Positions 45,309 to 56,804 are shown, numbered from the stretch's first letter. The stretch: DNA of 64,000 nt from Mucidula mucida (GCA_015501055.1 JADNYV010000001.1:558001-622000), one strand, 5' to 3'. Translations and numbers: made by a program. Notes: a model not told the origin generated them from the letters alone.

Positions 45309-46282
45309 ATGTTCGCAAAATTACTCATATGCTTATACGCCCTTATAACTGTTGCGTTTGGGCAAACAATTTACCTTGCCGGTGATTCCACCATGGCCAG
45401 TGGAGGAGGAGGATCTGGGAGCGATGGTTTGTAACGACATCCTAATCTTGCTGTTGGATCGATGACTGTTTGCAGGATGGGGCCAGTACCTCGGACAATA
45501 CATGAGTCTCACTGTCGTGAACAGGGCGATAGCTGGTCGCAGTGCTCGCAGCTATACAGACGAAGGACGCTTCACCACTCTTATTAATACCGTGAAGAGT
45601 GGAGACTTCGTTGTCATCGAATTTGGCCACAATGATGGTCAATCTGGAAGCGTCGATAACGGAAGGCAAGATGCTTTCGGTGAGTCTATAGTTTTCCTGT
45701 ATCAAAAACTCAACAGACCGCCACAGGTGACGGTTACGACACAACGTCGACAGTGACAGCATCCAAGTATGTCAACAAGTGGCGCGTCTTTTCAAATAAC
45801 TGATGTTCACGTTGATATATAGCGGAACCTCCATCGTGATCCATACCTTCCCGTACTATATCCAGAACGCTGTTACTGCCCTACAGGCCAAGGGCGCTAT
45901 TCCGCTTGTATCCGCCCAGACTCCCAGTAATGACTGGAGCAACGGCGCAATTGTCGCGGGACCACGCTTTGTAGAGTATGCGCAAACAGCTGCTTCGCGC
46001 ACGGGAGCGACTTACATCAACCACTACGCATACGTTGCACAGGCATACAAGGCTCTCGGCCAAAGCACAGTGGCGGCATATTATCCAGTCGATCATACAC
46101 ATACTACTCCCACTGGCGCGAACGTGGTAGCTCAGGCCTTTGTTCGCGGCTTGCTGTGCGGCTCGAGCACTTTGCGGTCCCATGTCAATTCTGCCGGACA
46201 GTCTGTGCCTAGTGAGGCTTTGATATCATTAAGACTGTTGATCCACTTTGCTGATTTGACATTTGCAGATGGTTGCGTCTGA
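45309..46282 (+). CDS. rhamnogalacturonan acetylesterase (CE12), copy 2
   Basis: Exons 45309..45426, 45476..45679, 45727..45766, 45823..46211 and 46269..46282 give 254 aa. Signal peptide MFAKLLICLYALITVAFG; block I IYLAGDSTMA, block III FGHNDG, block V YYPVDHTHTT; terminal PNGCV. Its last two exons (389 and 14 nt) are the same size as those of copy 1, showing tandem duplication. The intron 45680..45726 is absent in copy 1. The products share most structural residues but differ widely on the surface, so the duplication is not recent. A secreted pectin-deacetylating role is expected as for copy 1. Confidence 0.92.
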
Positions 46283-46631
46283 AAACAAAGAACTCAATTA
46301 CCGTACTATATGGCGATGTTTTCTATGTATATTGTAGCATGACGGATGCCATCCGGGTAGAGGAGTGGGGGTTACTAATGCAAGTAAATCTTGCATGAGC
46401 TCGAAGTCATTATCTCCATTTCCACCTGATTTTTATCACCAAAGATATGATGTTGTCAGCCATCTGTCAATTTCTCTGGTGGTCACATCCTTCATGATGA
46501 CAGCGATGTTGAGCGCATGTAACCGTCAGTCAACTTTCGGAGCATCTGCCAGTCACAAAAGTATTCTCCTTGAAGCTATGCTGGCGGCGCCCTATAAGGA
46601 AGGGTAAGCATTAATGAAGGAGATCCATACC
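46283..46631. other. intergenic with TATA-like box
   Basis: These 349 bases lie between copy 2 of the esterase and the M15-like peptidase gene. TATAAGG at 46593-46599 lies 33 bases before the ATG at 46632. Otherwise nothing is seen. Confidence 0.5.
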
Positions 46632-47262
46632 ATGCGAGGAACTGCAATCTTTCTCACTTGCGCCACACTCATCATCGGCGCTCCTGCGCACCTCGCGAGG
46701 AGCGGCACACATCTTACGCAAGCTCAAGTAGAGGCTTTCTTCGAACCACAAGGAATCGCCGCATTCTCGACCGGCGGGTGTACGGACAAGTGCGTGGCAT
46801 GGCGGTACCGAGGGTTACATCGAAGCTGAATTCAGCCTTTGATGAATAGGATGATCCCTACCTGTACCTCGTACGGCCTTCTTCCCGGGACAGCCAACGG
46901 CGTCATCACTCTCAAGAATGCAGCGGGTGCGAGCTCGCTTGTGATCACTGGCGGTACCGAAGTCGGTCATGCGAGGGAACGTTCTCTCACGCCAACGGGT
47001 ACAAGGGTCAGTGGTGAATGGTGCACCGATATTTGAGCTTCGCCGTTTATGCATTTTCTTCAGTGGACGTCCGGCATGCTACCATAGTTGACAACTATAT
47101 CACGAACACCTTCACGCGCATTGCAGATCGCAGTGACGGGTTTCCTCAATGGGAAGCTGCGAGTGGCAATATTTACTGTGTAAGGATTCTCCAGACCCTC
47201 TCATCAGGTGCTAACGTTCTTCATAGGATGAAGGTAGTCATTGGGATATTACATACTTCTGA
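46632..47262 (+). CDS. small secreted M15-like (D-Ala-D-Ala carboxypeptidase-like) protein
   Basis: Exons 46632..46789, 46850..47006, 47064..47179 and 47227..47262 give 155 aa if one G is added in the GGG run at 46975-46977; without it the frame breaks after GGTEVGHAR. A signal peptide (MRGTAIFLTCATLIIGAPA) is followed by a core with VITGGTEVGHARGTFSHANG and YKVD, then a terminal EGSHWDITYF. The spacing His...Asp...His (SHANGYKVD and HWD) matches the zinc site of peptidase M15/VanY-type carboxypeptidases. Such enzymes cut bacterial cell-wall peptides, so a role against bacteria or in scavenging is inferred. The assignment rests on motif reading alone; an in-frame ATG at 46614 is also possible. 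Confidence 0.65.
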
Positions 47263-47288
47263 AAAAAGATATAAAGAAGATACATCAC

Positions 47289-49842
47289 CTATATTTGCCC
47301 GTAAACCGGGATTCCATCGATCACTGTGGCGAGAATTTTTGTGTCCATGATCGAAGTCACAGGGATCTCCATGATGTTCTGCGACAGCACCACGAAGTCG
47401 GCGTGCTTTCCTGGCTCCAAAGACCCCAGGACGTCCTCTGTAAATGATGCATGAGCAGGTTCGATCGTCATGCCTGCAAGTTCGCGTGTCAAAGATAAAC
47501 CCAAGGTCGAAGGACTAATCTTACCTCGTAGAGCCTCGAGCGGCGTAAGCCTTTGCTCCGGGAACCTCCAAAGGAGTAAGATAAGAAGAGTCCATAGCTC
47601 ATATCGCATACCATCCGCCGGTCCATGCGGGGACCTTCCATCCAGCGAGACTCTCGTAAGGGCGGCATAGAAGCCTGCCAGAGGGTTCATCGTCTCCACT
47701 GGGAAATCAGATCCGAGGGTCAACGTGCACCAGCGTCGAGAAGACTCCGGAAAGCATAGAGTCCTTTGATGCGCTCGGGCCCTGGAAACGACAGGCTTCA
47801 AGCAGAGGCCGACTTATTGAGATTTCCGGTTCACCAGTCGATCCTCAGCGTACCACATGTCGTCGATGCTGTCAAGGACGTGAGTACGGCACCGAGGAAA
47901 AATGAGCGGGGCTTGTGCGTACACATGTGTCGGTTGAACACTGGCGATCACTGGAAGTATGTGCATCTCCAGTCAGATATGTAAATTGTGACTTGAGCGA
48001 CAATAAAAGAGAAGCGTACCTCCAATCTTGCCTACACGCTTAATGTCGACGTCGGTCATGATTTGCGCATGTTCCAGACGTGGCCTTAAGGCAGACACAT
48101 TAACGCCAGACAGCGCAGCTTCAAGAGAATCCAGTACAATCCCATTTGCGCGGTCACCGATGGCGTGCACGTTCTGACAGTATTGAGCCGCATTATCTTT
48201 ATTACTGAGGATCTCGATGTACACACCACCTGCCAGCCATCCCTCAAGAACCACGGTATCACGCGATTCAAGGTCTTTTCGGAGACACGCATGAAGCCAT
48301 TAGTGCTGGGATTGTCATAGTAAGGTTCATAGAGCTAAATGATACCGATTGAGACGAGGAAAGTCATCTTCGGAGTTAACTCTCACCGCTGCGCCGCCAG
48401 TTCTCATAGAACCTTCAAAATGAAATGATGGGATGTGTGGATCGCATGAACTGTAGGGCTCGCTTACCATCACCAACAAGTTTAACACTGCGCGCACTGA
48501 ATCTGTGGTCAGAATTGAGCATGATAGGCGCAGTAAGATTGCCCCAGTATCGTTCGCCATCATCGTAATTCGTCATGGCATAGACACGAATCTATATTAC
48601 ACACTTCAATGTATATTGTTGGACGCGTCTGATCAAACTTACGGGCAGACCCTCTCTCGCCTTCCTGTAAAGATTTCAGAACGAGCGTAGTCCTATGTTG
48701 TTGAATATCTACCTCTTGAAGAAATCGATCATTTGGAAATCGGATTTCGCGTCATGTAAGGACGTAAGACCATTCTTATGCGCATCTTGAACAGTAACAG
48801 AAAACCGTCTCTCGTAGTCCAAGTCGGTCAACACTGGGTCGTCCATCAACAGCTGTGCGTTATCAAGGAACACGCCTGAACATATCAAGTTGGTATGTAA
48901 ACTTTAGGCGTAAATCGACGCGACATACCGACTGCTTCTCCATCTTTATTACGAATGATAGACCCTCCTTCGACTTCATCTGGAATAGGCTGAATAGAGT
49001 CAAGGACGCGTCCGGATACCCAAGTTCCGTGGCCATCTTTACTGCGAAGCATGACTGGACGACCTCGGATAATAGGATCGGCATCAAGGTCAGCCTACGC
49101 GTTATCAACATCAGCATTACAGAAGAGTAGTTGTATGGGAGGGACGCACCGCTGTTGGGAACCTGCCTTCAGGCCAGGCGGTGTGATCCCATCCCCAACC
49201 CTCCACAATTTTGTCAGGATCTTCAAGGATATCGGGATGGCTCAAGATGTATTCCCTGACATACGATACAGTCTCTAGAGTTATAACGCATAAGCATGGA
49301 CGCTTTAAAACCCACTTCACTCACCTGGGATGTCTTTTCCTTCTTCGAGAGGAATTGCGAATAGCCGTAATGCATGATATGGCAGTGAGATTCTGAGGGA
49401 CAATGCATGAGCACCCAATACCCTGTAAAGCGATAAGAATTGCATACCACTTATCCCAGGAATAACAATGGATCCTTCGGGCGCGTACTTCACTGGCAAT
49501 GAAGGCCATTTGGTTTGAACAAAGCCTTAGTACGCGGCAATGTAAGCCAATGTTGCACAGAAAATGAAAGCACTGACCAAGGTCGCCAGTCGCAACCACT
49601 AGGGAGTTTGAGACTACCAAACACTGGGCGCGAGAGTTGACGCCGTCTACGGTATAAACATTCTCGCCATCACGGGAACAAATGGTGTATCCGTCAACCA
49701 GCCGTTTGCCACGAAAGAAGATCACGGAAAGCGCGACAGCAATGAAAAGCAGACAGATACGAGCTGTGCGAGTGAGTACACTAGCTCTCCTGGGCCTAAA
49801 GGGCAATCCCGCTTGGAAGATCTGGGGATCCTTGCCTGACAT
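47289..49842 (-). CDS. membrane-anchored amidohydrolase (YtcJ/Amidohydro_3 type), four frame breaks
   Basis: Sixteen exons read from 49842 (49842..49578, 49525..49448, 49392..49325, 49274..49150, 49094..48929, 48875..48713 and so on to 47473..47289). One N-terminal membrane helix (ICLLFIAVALSVIFF) is followed by the metal-binding ISESHCHIMHYG, EGWGWDHTAWPEGRFP, SLHDAKSD, GDGSMRTGGAA, NVHAIGDRANG, RLEHAQIM, TLGSDFPVE and the C-terminal GSLEPGKHADFVVL. Family enzymes hydrolyse C-N bonds in small amides or rings; substrate unknown. Phase closes only if single bases are added near 49355 (A run), near 47781 or 47834 (G), near 47722 (T) and near 47565 (G). It converges with the M15-like gene, 26 bases between stops. 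Confidence 0.8.
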
Positions 49843-49941
49843 ATGAGGAGAAGAAGGATAACGAACAGCTTATCATATCAGATAGTCAGAAGCACCGGCT
49901 ACCGGCCCGCATCCTTGACCGTGACCACCACAACGACGGCC

Positions 49942-50894
49942 ATGAATTTGGCTTGGTTCTCGAATAAATCTGTCGAAAACAATATCTTTGACGACCCGCC
50001 CAAGCCGCCTTCCTCTGAACCGTATAAAGGACCACAACGGTCGCTAACCTCGAATTTCACGACACCACATGATACCATTCTAGCAAGTATCTATGAACGG
50101 ACAGCTACGACGGTTGATAGCCCCGCCGGGCACGGCGATTCGCACTTTATTCAGGCAGACCCTCTGCGCGATGCTTACGACGGGTCCATAGTTGGCCATG
50201 TCGTTCCCTCCAATCCCGTCTTACACCCAGAAACACGGCTATGCCAGGATCCACCGTCAAAGAGGGACGAGCAGTTATGGAAACAGTTGTCAAAAGTCCT
50301 TGACCTCCAAGCTCAGATAGCCTCGCGGCATATACAGATGGAAGGCATTGGTACACGCTCGGGTGACGGAAAGGGAAAAGGGAAAGCTCATAATATCTGG
50401 GAGGCAATGGGCAGCACGGAAGGGATACCAAGCGACGCTGCTCATGCCGTTGATGAAGATGAGGGTGTCGAGCTGGGCGCGGAGGCAGACGAAGAAAAGC
50501 GGAACAGAGAACGCGAGGACGAATTTGCCAAACTCGCACACCAGTTCGAAGGGCGCAAGGAAGGTATCATCGAAATAATGGACCAAGTTGGTGTTTCCCA
50601 TTCCACTGCTTTTCGTTTTCTGACTTTGAACAGCTTGACCAATTATCTAGAGCGTTAACAAAATTCCATCACTTGCAAGCGCCCAAAATAAGTTTTGTTG
50701 CGGATTCATCTTCGAGCGAAAAGGAACGATTGTCGCCCATGACGAGCATATCCACCATCGTTCCTCCCACGTCCTCCACGACAGGTCCACCCGTCTCTAA
50801 TCTTATCATCAACAAAATGGACCCCGGCACTCAAATGCATATGATTGAGAGTCCACTTTCCAGCCAGTCAAAATTCGACCATATAGAGTCATGA
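49942..50894 (+). CDS. orphan 301-aa acidic coiled-coil protein
   Basis: Exons 49942..50586 and 50634..50894 give 301 aa with exact closure. The start at 49942 (MNLAWFSNKS) is preferred to the upstream in-frame ATG at 49843, which would overlap the divergent amidohydrolase start. The sequence contains conserved-looking short blocks (HDTILASIYER, WKQLSKVLDLQAQIASRHIQME), then an acidic and basic helix (EKRNREREDEFAKLAHQFEG) running across the splice site into IIEIMDQLDQLSRALTKFHH, likely a coiled coil. A Ser/Pro-rich tail ends the protein. No signal peptide or membrane helix. I do not recognise the family; a structural or adaptor role is a guess. Confidence 0.65.
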
Positions 50895-51202
50895 CTTGCT
50901 TGCACATCCATCACACCTATACCATCATTCTTATAATACGTTCAATAAGCTACTGGATAATCATAATTTCTCATCTGTGGAATATATGCGCGAGTCTATG
51001 TTCATCAACTGACAGAACGATCGAGAAGTATAACGTGAACTGTTACTATCATCTCTTCAATCTACTTCACTGCCTTGACTCGCGTCAATTACCAAGCTTT
51101 CCGTCATTCAATTGATTACTAGTGTTGACTGTACCTGCGCGTACTGCTGCGCTCACCGGTCTGTCTCATAAAGGCGCCAAAGCAACTCAGCACAGAGCAT
51201 CC
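50895..51202. other. short intergenic region
   Basis: These 308 AT-rich bases lie between the orphan coiled-coil gene and VTA1. They are probable 3' UTR plus promoter; nothing else is seen. Confidence 0.5.
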
Positions 51203-52426
51203 ATGGCAACTACGAAACTCTTCAATCTTCCTCCTATCCCTCCTGCACTCAAGTCTGTCACGCCGTACTTGCAGCGCGCCGATGAGCTCAAAGGAAAGGA
51301 ACCAATCATGTCCTATTGGTGTAAGTACAGCTTGAGCCATTAAATTAATTGGTGCAGCTCTGATCCTCCCCAGGTACATACTACGCAGCGCAAGTTGGGA
51401 TAGCGCTGAATATGAAGGAGACAAACAGTCGAGAGTTTCTATTGACCTGCTTGGCCTGCTTGAATCGATGAAGGAGGCGATTGGCCCCAATGACGCGATC
51501 GACATGGAGGCAGCAAGCGCGGCATACGTCGAAAACTTTGCAATAAAGGTGTTCTCCATGGCTGATAATGAAGATCGCAAGGGAGCAGCTACAAGGCACG
51601 TCGATATCGATCTCTGGTCGGCCACGACCATTCATGCTTGCTCAGATCCACTGCGAAGAAGTTCCTCGCTGCTGCCCATTTCCTGGAAGTTTTGAAGACA
51701 TTCCCACAGAGTGAGCTCTCAGAGCCGGTTCGTGAACTTGCTCATCGTCAACGCGGAACCATCTGAGTACGCTTTCTAGCACGACGAGAAGGTACGATAT
51801 GCAAAGTGGAAGGCTGCAGATATAGCAAAGGCTTTCCGCGAGGGGCGCAAGCCGACACCTGGGCCAGCGAATGCAGAGCCCGAACTTGACGCAGAAACCT
51901 TCCCGCCTCCACCCACACTAGAAAATGACTTCCCCGCTCCACCGCTCCCGCCTCCCGGTCTAGAACAGGATGACTTACCCCCTCCCTCCTTTCCACCGCC
52001 ATCCTTACACACGCCTACGGCAGATTGGCAGACCACACCATCCTCCCCGGCTGGAGTACAACTGCTACTCCAGGGAACTTCAGTGGCGCGTCTCTAAATG
52101 TTCCGGGTCCTTCTCTATTGCATAGCGATAGCACCGAGAGTATCCTCCACGGTGATGCGGGTGATAAGAAAGAAGTACATATTCCAGCACCTCCTCCTCC
52201 TCCAACACAGCTACATCCTAGTGCTCCCCCTTACGCATCTCAGTATGCACCATCATTGGCGTCCGCTCCTCCGATGGTAGAGCCGGAGCAAGAGCCCGAA
52301 CTTACAGAAGCTATGATTCGGGATGCCAAGAAACATTGCCGGTTTGCTATCAGCTCCCTTGATTACGAAGACCGGCCGCAGGCTTTAAAGGAGCTGAGAG
52401 CTGCGCTCAAGGTGTTAGGCGGTTGA
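51203..52426 (+). CDS. VTA1: VTA1/LIP5, regulator of the ESCRT ATPase Vps4 (two frame breaks)
   Basis: Exons 51203..51320, 51374..51595, 51646..51727 and 51780..52426. The N-terminal MIT-pair domain starts IPPALKSVTPYLQRADEL, continues MSYWCTYYAAQVGIAL, AIDMEAASAAYVENFAIKVF and AKKFLAAAHFLEVLKTFP. A proline-rich linker (residues 185-300) leads to the C-terminal VSL domain DAKKHCRFAISSLDYEDRP. Vta1 binds Vps4 and stimulates ESCRT-III disassembly at multivesicular bodies. The frame slips at about 51444 (one G missing in TTGACC) and near 52055-52058 (one base missing). With both added the CDS is 357 codons. The second intron (51596..51645) appears to use a GC donor (GCACGT). Confidence 0.85.
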
Positions 52427-52680
52427 CCTTCTACATTCTCCTTGTCTATAGTACAGGATTTATCAGATAATGTCAAGTATTCTATGAAAAGTCCCCATGT
52501 ATATCAATCTAAGTACTCTGCGCCTTTTGCTCCAACTGTCGTATCTTGTCTTCACAGACAAGGGAGTGACAGGCTTTGGGTCAGTCGTGACGGGTTCACG
52601 ATTCTTCAATGGCGAAGGAGGCGCAGTAGCTGGTGCACTCGAAGTAGAAGAGCGCTTGGTTGTTGATAAGGATACGAAAG

Positions 52681-55361
52681 CTAAGGATGTGGCGCAATTA
52701 TCGGCTTCTTGGCAGGCGCGACGACTGAGCTAGCGAATTGACGTTCAAGCTCTGCAGCGCCTCGGAAACAGTCTTGCCTCGCGACGGGTTGTTGGAGCAA
52801 TCGGTGCGACTGTAGCTTCTGGTGAAGGCTTACGGGATGGAAAGATGAGACGACAACATTCGCTAGCTGACTGACATCTTCAGGCGTAGATTTCACCTTG
52901 ACGTGCTCGTCTTCATACCCAGTTTCATCCGACGTCCTACTCGACCTGGACGATCCACCGCATGTGCAATGCGAGGCAGTACTGCTTGTTGCGGATGATG
53001 CCGACGCCGTCTTTTCTATGAAATTTCTCTGCTCCAGGGAATCCGGAATCTGCTCACGGGGACGGAAATACGAATCTCCGATGACAGGAGATGCACAGCG
53101 AGATCCACCTCCCAAAGCCTGCTGGGGGTCAGTGTTGAGCCTCGTCAAGCGATTCTCCTCCCCGGCTGCTCGCATCTTCTCCTCCACCCTCTGACTAAAG
53201 GACGACGGTGCTTTCGGGCGTATACGCGACGAAGCTATGCCCTCTACGGGAGGTACCCGAGGAGTATTGCCGCCGACGTCCCTTTCTTCACATCCCGCTT
53301 TGTTCAAGCTATGGGGATACGACGCATAGAACAGATCTGCGAAACGACTGCCCTGTTCGCCGTATCGAGCGTCGATGCGCGCAGAAGTGATAGCGTGCTG
53401 AACCACCTCATCCGTGTCTTCCGACATCGCGAGGTTTCCAAGCTGTCTGTGTTCCTTCTGCTCTACAGGCTGTTCAGAATCAGATACTCCATCGTATGCT
53501 TGGTCGACATTAAGCTAACATCTTCGTCACTTCCTCCTGAGTCCAAGCCTCCGAGTGTTCATCCTGCTGTTCTTCATCCGATTCTTCGAGTGACTGGAGC
53601 ATGGCGCCTACCATGTACGCCTCCGAGTCGCGTGTGGTATCACGTTGGGAAGGAACTCTGTCCGATAACGGGAATGGATAGGATGGAGGTGGATCGATGG
53701 ACAGGAAATTGATAATTTTAATGGGAAGGGAAACAGATACATCGGATCCAAATGGTCCTGCACTGACAGAGACACGGATTTCGTATTCGACTTCGAGTAG
53801 GCGGCCTCTAGGCATCGTGAGCGCGTCCGGCTGCGTAGTTCGCTTATCAGGGCTTACGAACGATAGAAAGCTCTATCGACTTACTGGTAGGAGCAGGAAA
53901 TGGCTGAACTCTTGGGTGTCGCCTGGCTGAACTCCAGTCCACCAACCCTTCGCACTAGCATGCCCTCTAGCGCCGCGTTGGCCCATCTGTAAAGTACTCT
54001 CCGCCACTTGTCTATCGGTAGTCGAAGTCTGGCATGCATCCGGATCGCTATCTTCCTGTTGGCAGTCAACTTCGAGGTACGGACGGTGTTTGAAGAAGAC
54101 GGTAGAGCGCGAGAGTGAAAGAGTGAGGCTCTTGATCGTCTTTTTTGTGTAGTTCGTTACATGGGCTTTGACACAGCAGAATTGACCTGCGACCCAATGA
54201 AGTCGATGAATCGAGGCGGATAGAGTAACTTGGCCGTTTCCTCCCATGAACAGTTCTTTGCTTGATGTATTCCGAATTGGAGATGGCGAGGGGGCGAGAA
54301 CAACAGCAGGATTGAGGCGCGGCCATATTTCGCAATCGCGATAGAAGTGGGCGATGGATCGCTTGCCTGTCTCGCGTTCCTTGACTTTGATAGAACTGAA
54401 GATTTTTTAGGATTCAGCGAGATGCAGATCAATTCACATACAACATGGCAATGTAGCGGACCGTCAAGGCAGAGTGAGAATGTAGCACGCCTTTCGGTAC
54501 GCCGAAATCGCCATCCAAAGGGAGGTCCATTGTGAAAGGGAAAACGTAGACACCTTCCTTCGCGAGATAAAATCCTTCGGTATCCGCTGGCGAGTCGTAC
54601 ATCACGGTATGGTCGTCTGAGACATCGGAGAGAAGGGTAGAGACTTGATAAAAGGTATGCCGGTCATCTCGTCCACTGATACACTCAAACCCGATAACTC
54701 GAATCTTGCCGCCAGATATCAACACAGCAGATTCCTTTGTCGAGCATTTCCTAATGCGTGTTTTGACTTGTCCTCGCAGATGACCTCCTTCGACGCAAGT
54801 CTTGCTGTCCAAGATAATATCGACTTCGACGCGAGCGCGGGGCTTTGCTTGTTCAAGCGAGGTCTTGTCAGCTTGGCTAATTCTTGTCGAAGATGGCGGC
54901 ACGATAGCGCCAGTCTTGAGGCGCGCATTCGAGTTTCCAAGGATGGACTTGAGCTCAGCAGCGTTGCGGACGGATGATGCGCCAACTGTTAGAAGAGTAC
55001 CGTGCCGAGTGAGGGATGGTTCTTCGGAGGAAGTGGTGGGAATAAAGGAGCAGTCAAGGCCAGGTCCAGTGCAATCATCTGGCAAAATACGCTCTCCGGT
55101 TTTGAAGCTGGAGCCAGATATATCCAATGCCACCATCGCGTCGCCATTCTCTGCTGCTAGTAGACCACGCATAGATGCTGTTGACCTCTGTGACGCGAAT
55201 TTGCCGTTTTGAGGGTCTCGAGATAGGTCCGTTTCATCGGCTGTGTTGCTTTGCAGTTCAGAAAACATCTCGAGGCATGGTACGTCCGCGTCGGTGCTAG
55301 CACGGTTTCGACGTCGAGTAAAGTCAATTCCAAGACTAGGGATAGAGATAGGTTCGGACAT
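52681..55361 (-). CDS. arrestin-domain (alpha-arrestin) trafficking adaptor
   Basis: Exons 55361..54445, 54395..53885 and 53830..52681. Removing one T at about 53510 makes 859 codons exactly. The first 170 residues are Ser-rich. The arrestin_N part follows (RVEVDIILDSKTCVEGGHLRG, KIRVIGFECISGRDDRH, YVFPFTMDLPLDGDFG), then the arrestin_C part (GNGQVTLSASIHRLHWVAGQ, KSLTLSLSRSTVFFKHRPY, VEYEIRVSVSAGPFGSDVSV). The tail is long, acidic and Ser-rich. Alpha-arrestins recruit Rsp5-type ubiquitin ligases to plasma-membrane transporters or, for Rim8/PalF, to pH sensors. No clear PPxY motif was found in the parts read, so which branch it belongs to is open. It converges with VTA1. Confidence 0.8.
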
Positions 55362-55462
55362 GATATCGCCTTTGCTCAGAAATGCAGACTAAGGTGGGGG
55401 ATGGGTCGAAGTCAAGAGCAAGCCATGGCACGTGGCGCAGACGATCTCTCTTCCGGTCTTCC

Positions 55463-56544
55463 ATGTCGGCTAAAACTCATACTCATGGGACAAATCGCGA
55501 AAAGCCGCACAAGTCCAAAGATCAGGAAAAGAAGGTCGTCTTCAAGAGTGTCCTTGATAATCCCTTCCGGATTCGATGGCACGTAGTCTTCCCACTCTTA
55601 CGCTTTCTCAACTCATGTCATTCATCCAGGCCATCGGTCCCCGTAAACATGCAGAATCTCATCCTTGCACAAATCATATCCCTTCTTGAAGATCTGTCCA
55701 CGTATAACCGCACACGAAGCGATGAAAGCAGGAAACGAAAACGCGAGGCGCACACAGAGCAGGCCGCGCGAAAAAAGCAAAAGACAGGAAACGAGGCTAA
55801 CGCACCCAATCAAGAATCTACTGCAATGGAGATGGAAGCCGACCTCGCTCCAGCAATTGATTCTTCGAATCCATCATCATCCACAAAACATCCGCCCCCT
55901 GCGCCACGCATCCAGAAACATCTCGTCGTTGGTATTAATGCTGTAACAAAGCGTCTTGAATATCAAATACAGAAAACGCGACACACTGTCACTGTCTCTA
56001 CTTCGTCTCTCTCTACTCCTTCGACCGATCTACCCCTTCCATCAATCAAATACTTGTTTGTATGCAGGGCAGACGTGGATCCACCAATACTCATCGACCA
56101 TCTGCCCCATCTTGTCGCGTCTTATAACTCTGCCAAACCCTCTGATCCCATCAAGCTCGTACCTCTACCTAAAGGCGCAGAATTCACGTTGGCAAAGTGT
56201 TTGAATGTTCGGAGGGTAGCCGCGTTTGCCTTGGATGTAAGTCTTTCTTCCAGCAAGCAAACTGTCAACGGATATTGAAGGTGCAGTAGAGCGACATTCA
56301 TGATTTATCGACGTTGGCTCCCCTTCTTGAATCGGTACCGTCATTGGCAGCGTCCTGGCTCGCACCTGTACCGCTTTCAGCACCCGTCATTCCAACTCAC
56401 ATAAAGCAGGTGCGCACCACCGCTCCTACGAACATGAAGGCAGCCAAGGAAGACAGAAATGCTGGTCGCGCTAATGCGAAAAAGAAACGGAAAGAGAAGA
56501 AGAAAGGACCAGTGCCAGCGGAGGAAGAGGCTATGGTAGTTTAG
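55463..56544 (+). CDS. POP3: POP3-like subunit of RNase P / RNase MRP
   Basis: Exons 55463..55578, 55630..56236 and 56290..56544 give 325 aa with exact phase closure. The start MSAKTHTHGT is chosen because the conserved block VVFKSVLDNPFRIRWPSVP follows within 35 residues. Next come QNLILAQIISLLEDL, a basic region with KRKREAHTEQAARKKQK, LVVGINAVTKRLE, SIKYLFVCRADVDPPILIDH and LVPLPKGAEFTLAKCL, an L7Ae-like fold pattern. The C-terminus is very basic (NAKKKRKEKKKG). Pop3 binds the RNA of RNase P (tRNA 5' maturation) and RNase MRP (rRNA processing). Intron 1 (55579..55629) must use a GC donor to give the conserved Trp. The Ngaro element begins 34 bases after the stop. Confidence 0.75.
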
Positions 56545-56578
56545 TGATAGCTTTAAGCTTGTCTAGTAAATTGGTGGT

Positions 56579-56737
56579 TCGATATCTCGGGTCGTGAGGA
56601 ACGAACGAAAGGAGATTATAGTTTATGTACGGATGAGGCGATCAACGTCGATCACTTCTTCTTGTCTCTTACGACGTTGACTGCCGAAAGTCTCGTCCTG
56701 TATTCATCGTATACTCTACAGTCCTTGCTTTTTGGAC
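56579..56737 (+). repeat. Ngaro split direct repeat A1
   Basis: A 159-base repeat starting TCGATATCTCGGG and ending TTTTTGGAC; matched by A2 with one difference (CAACG here, CAACA in A2, within GCGATCAAC). Confidence 0.95.
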
Positions 56738-56804
56738 AACTCTTCTAGTCCTATCTTGACTTCTGATAACACTCCTTGATCTACTTCATCTCATCCCACC
56801 AATA

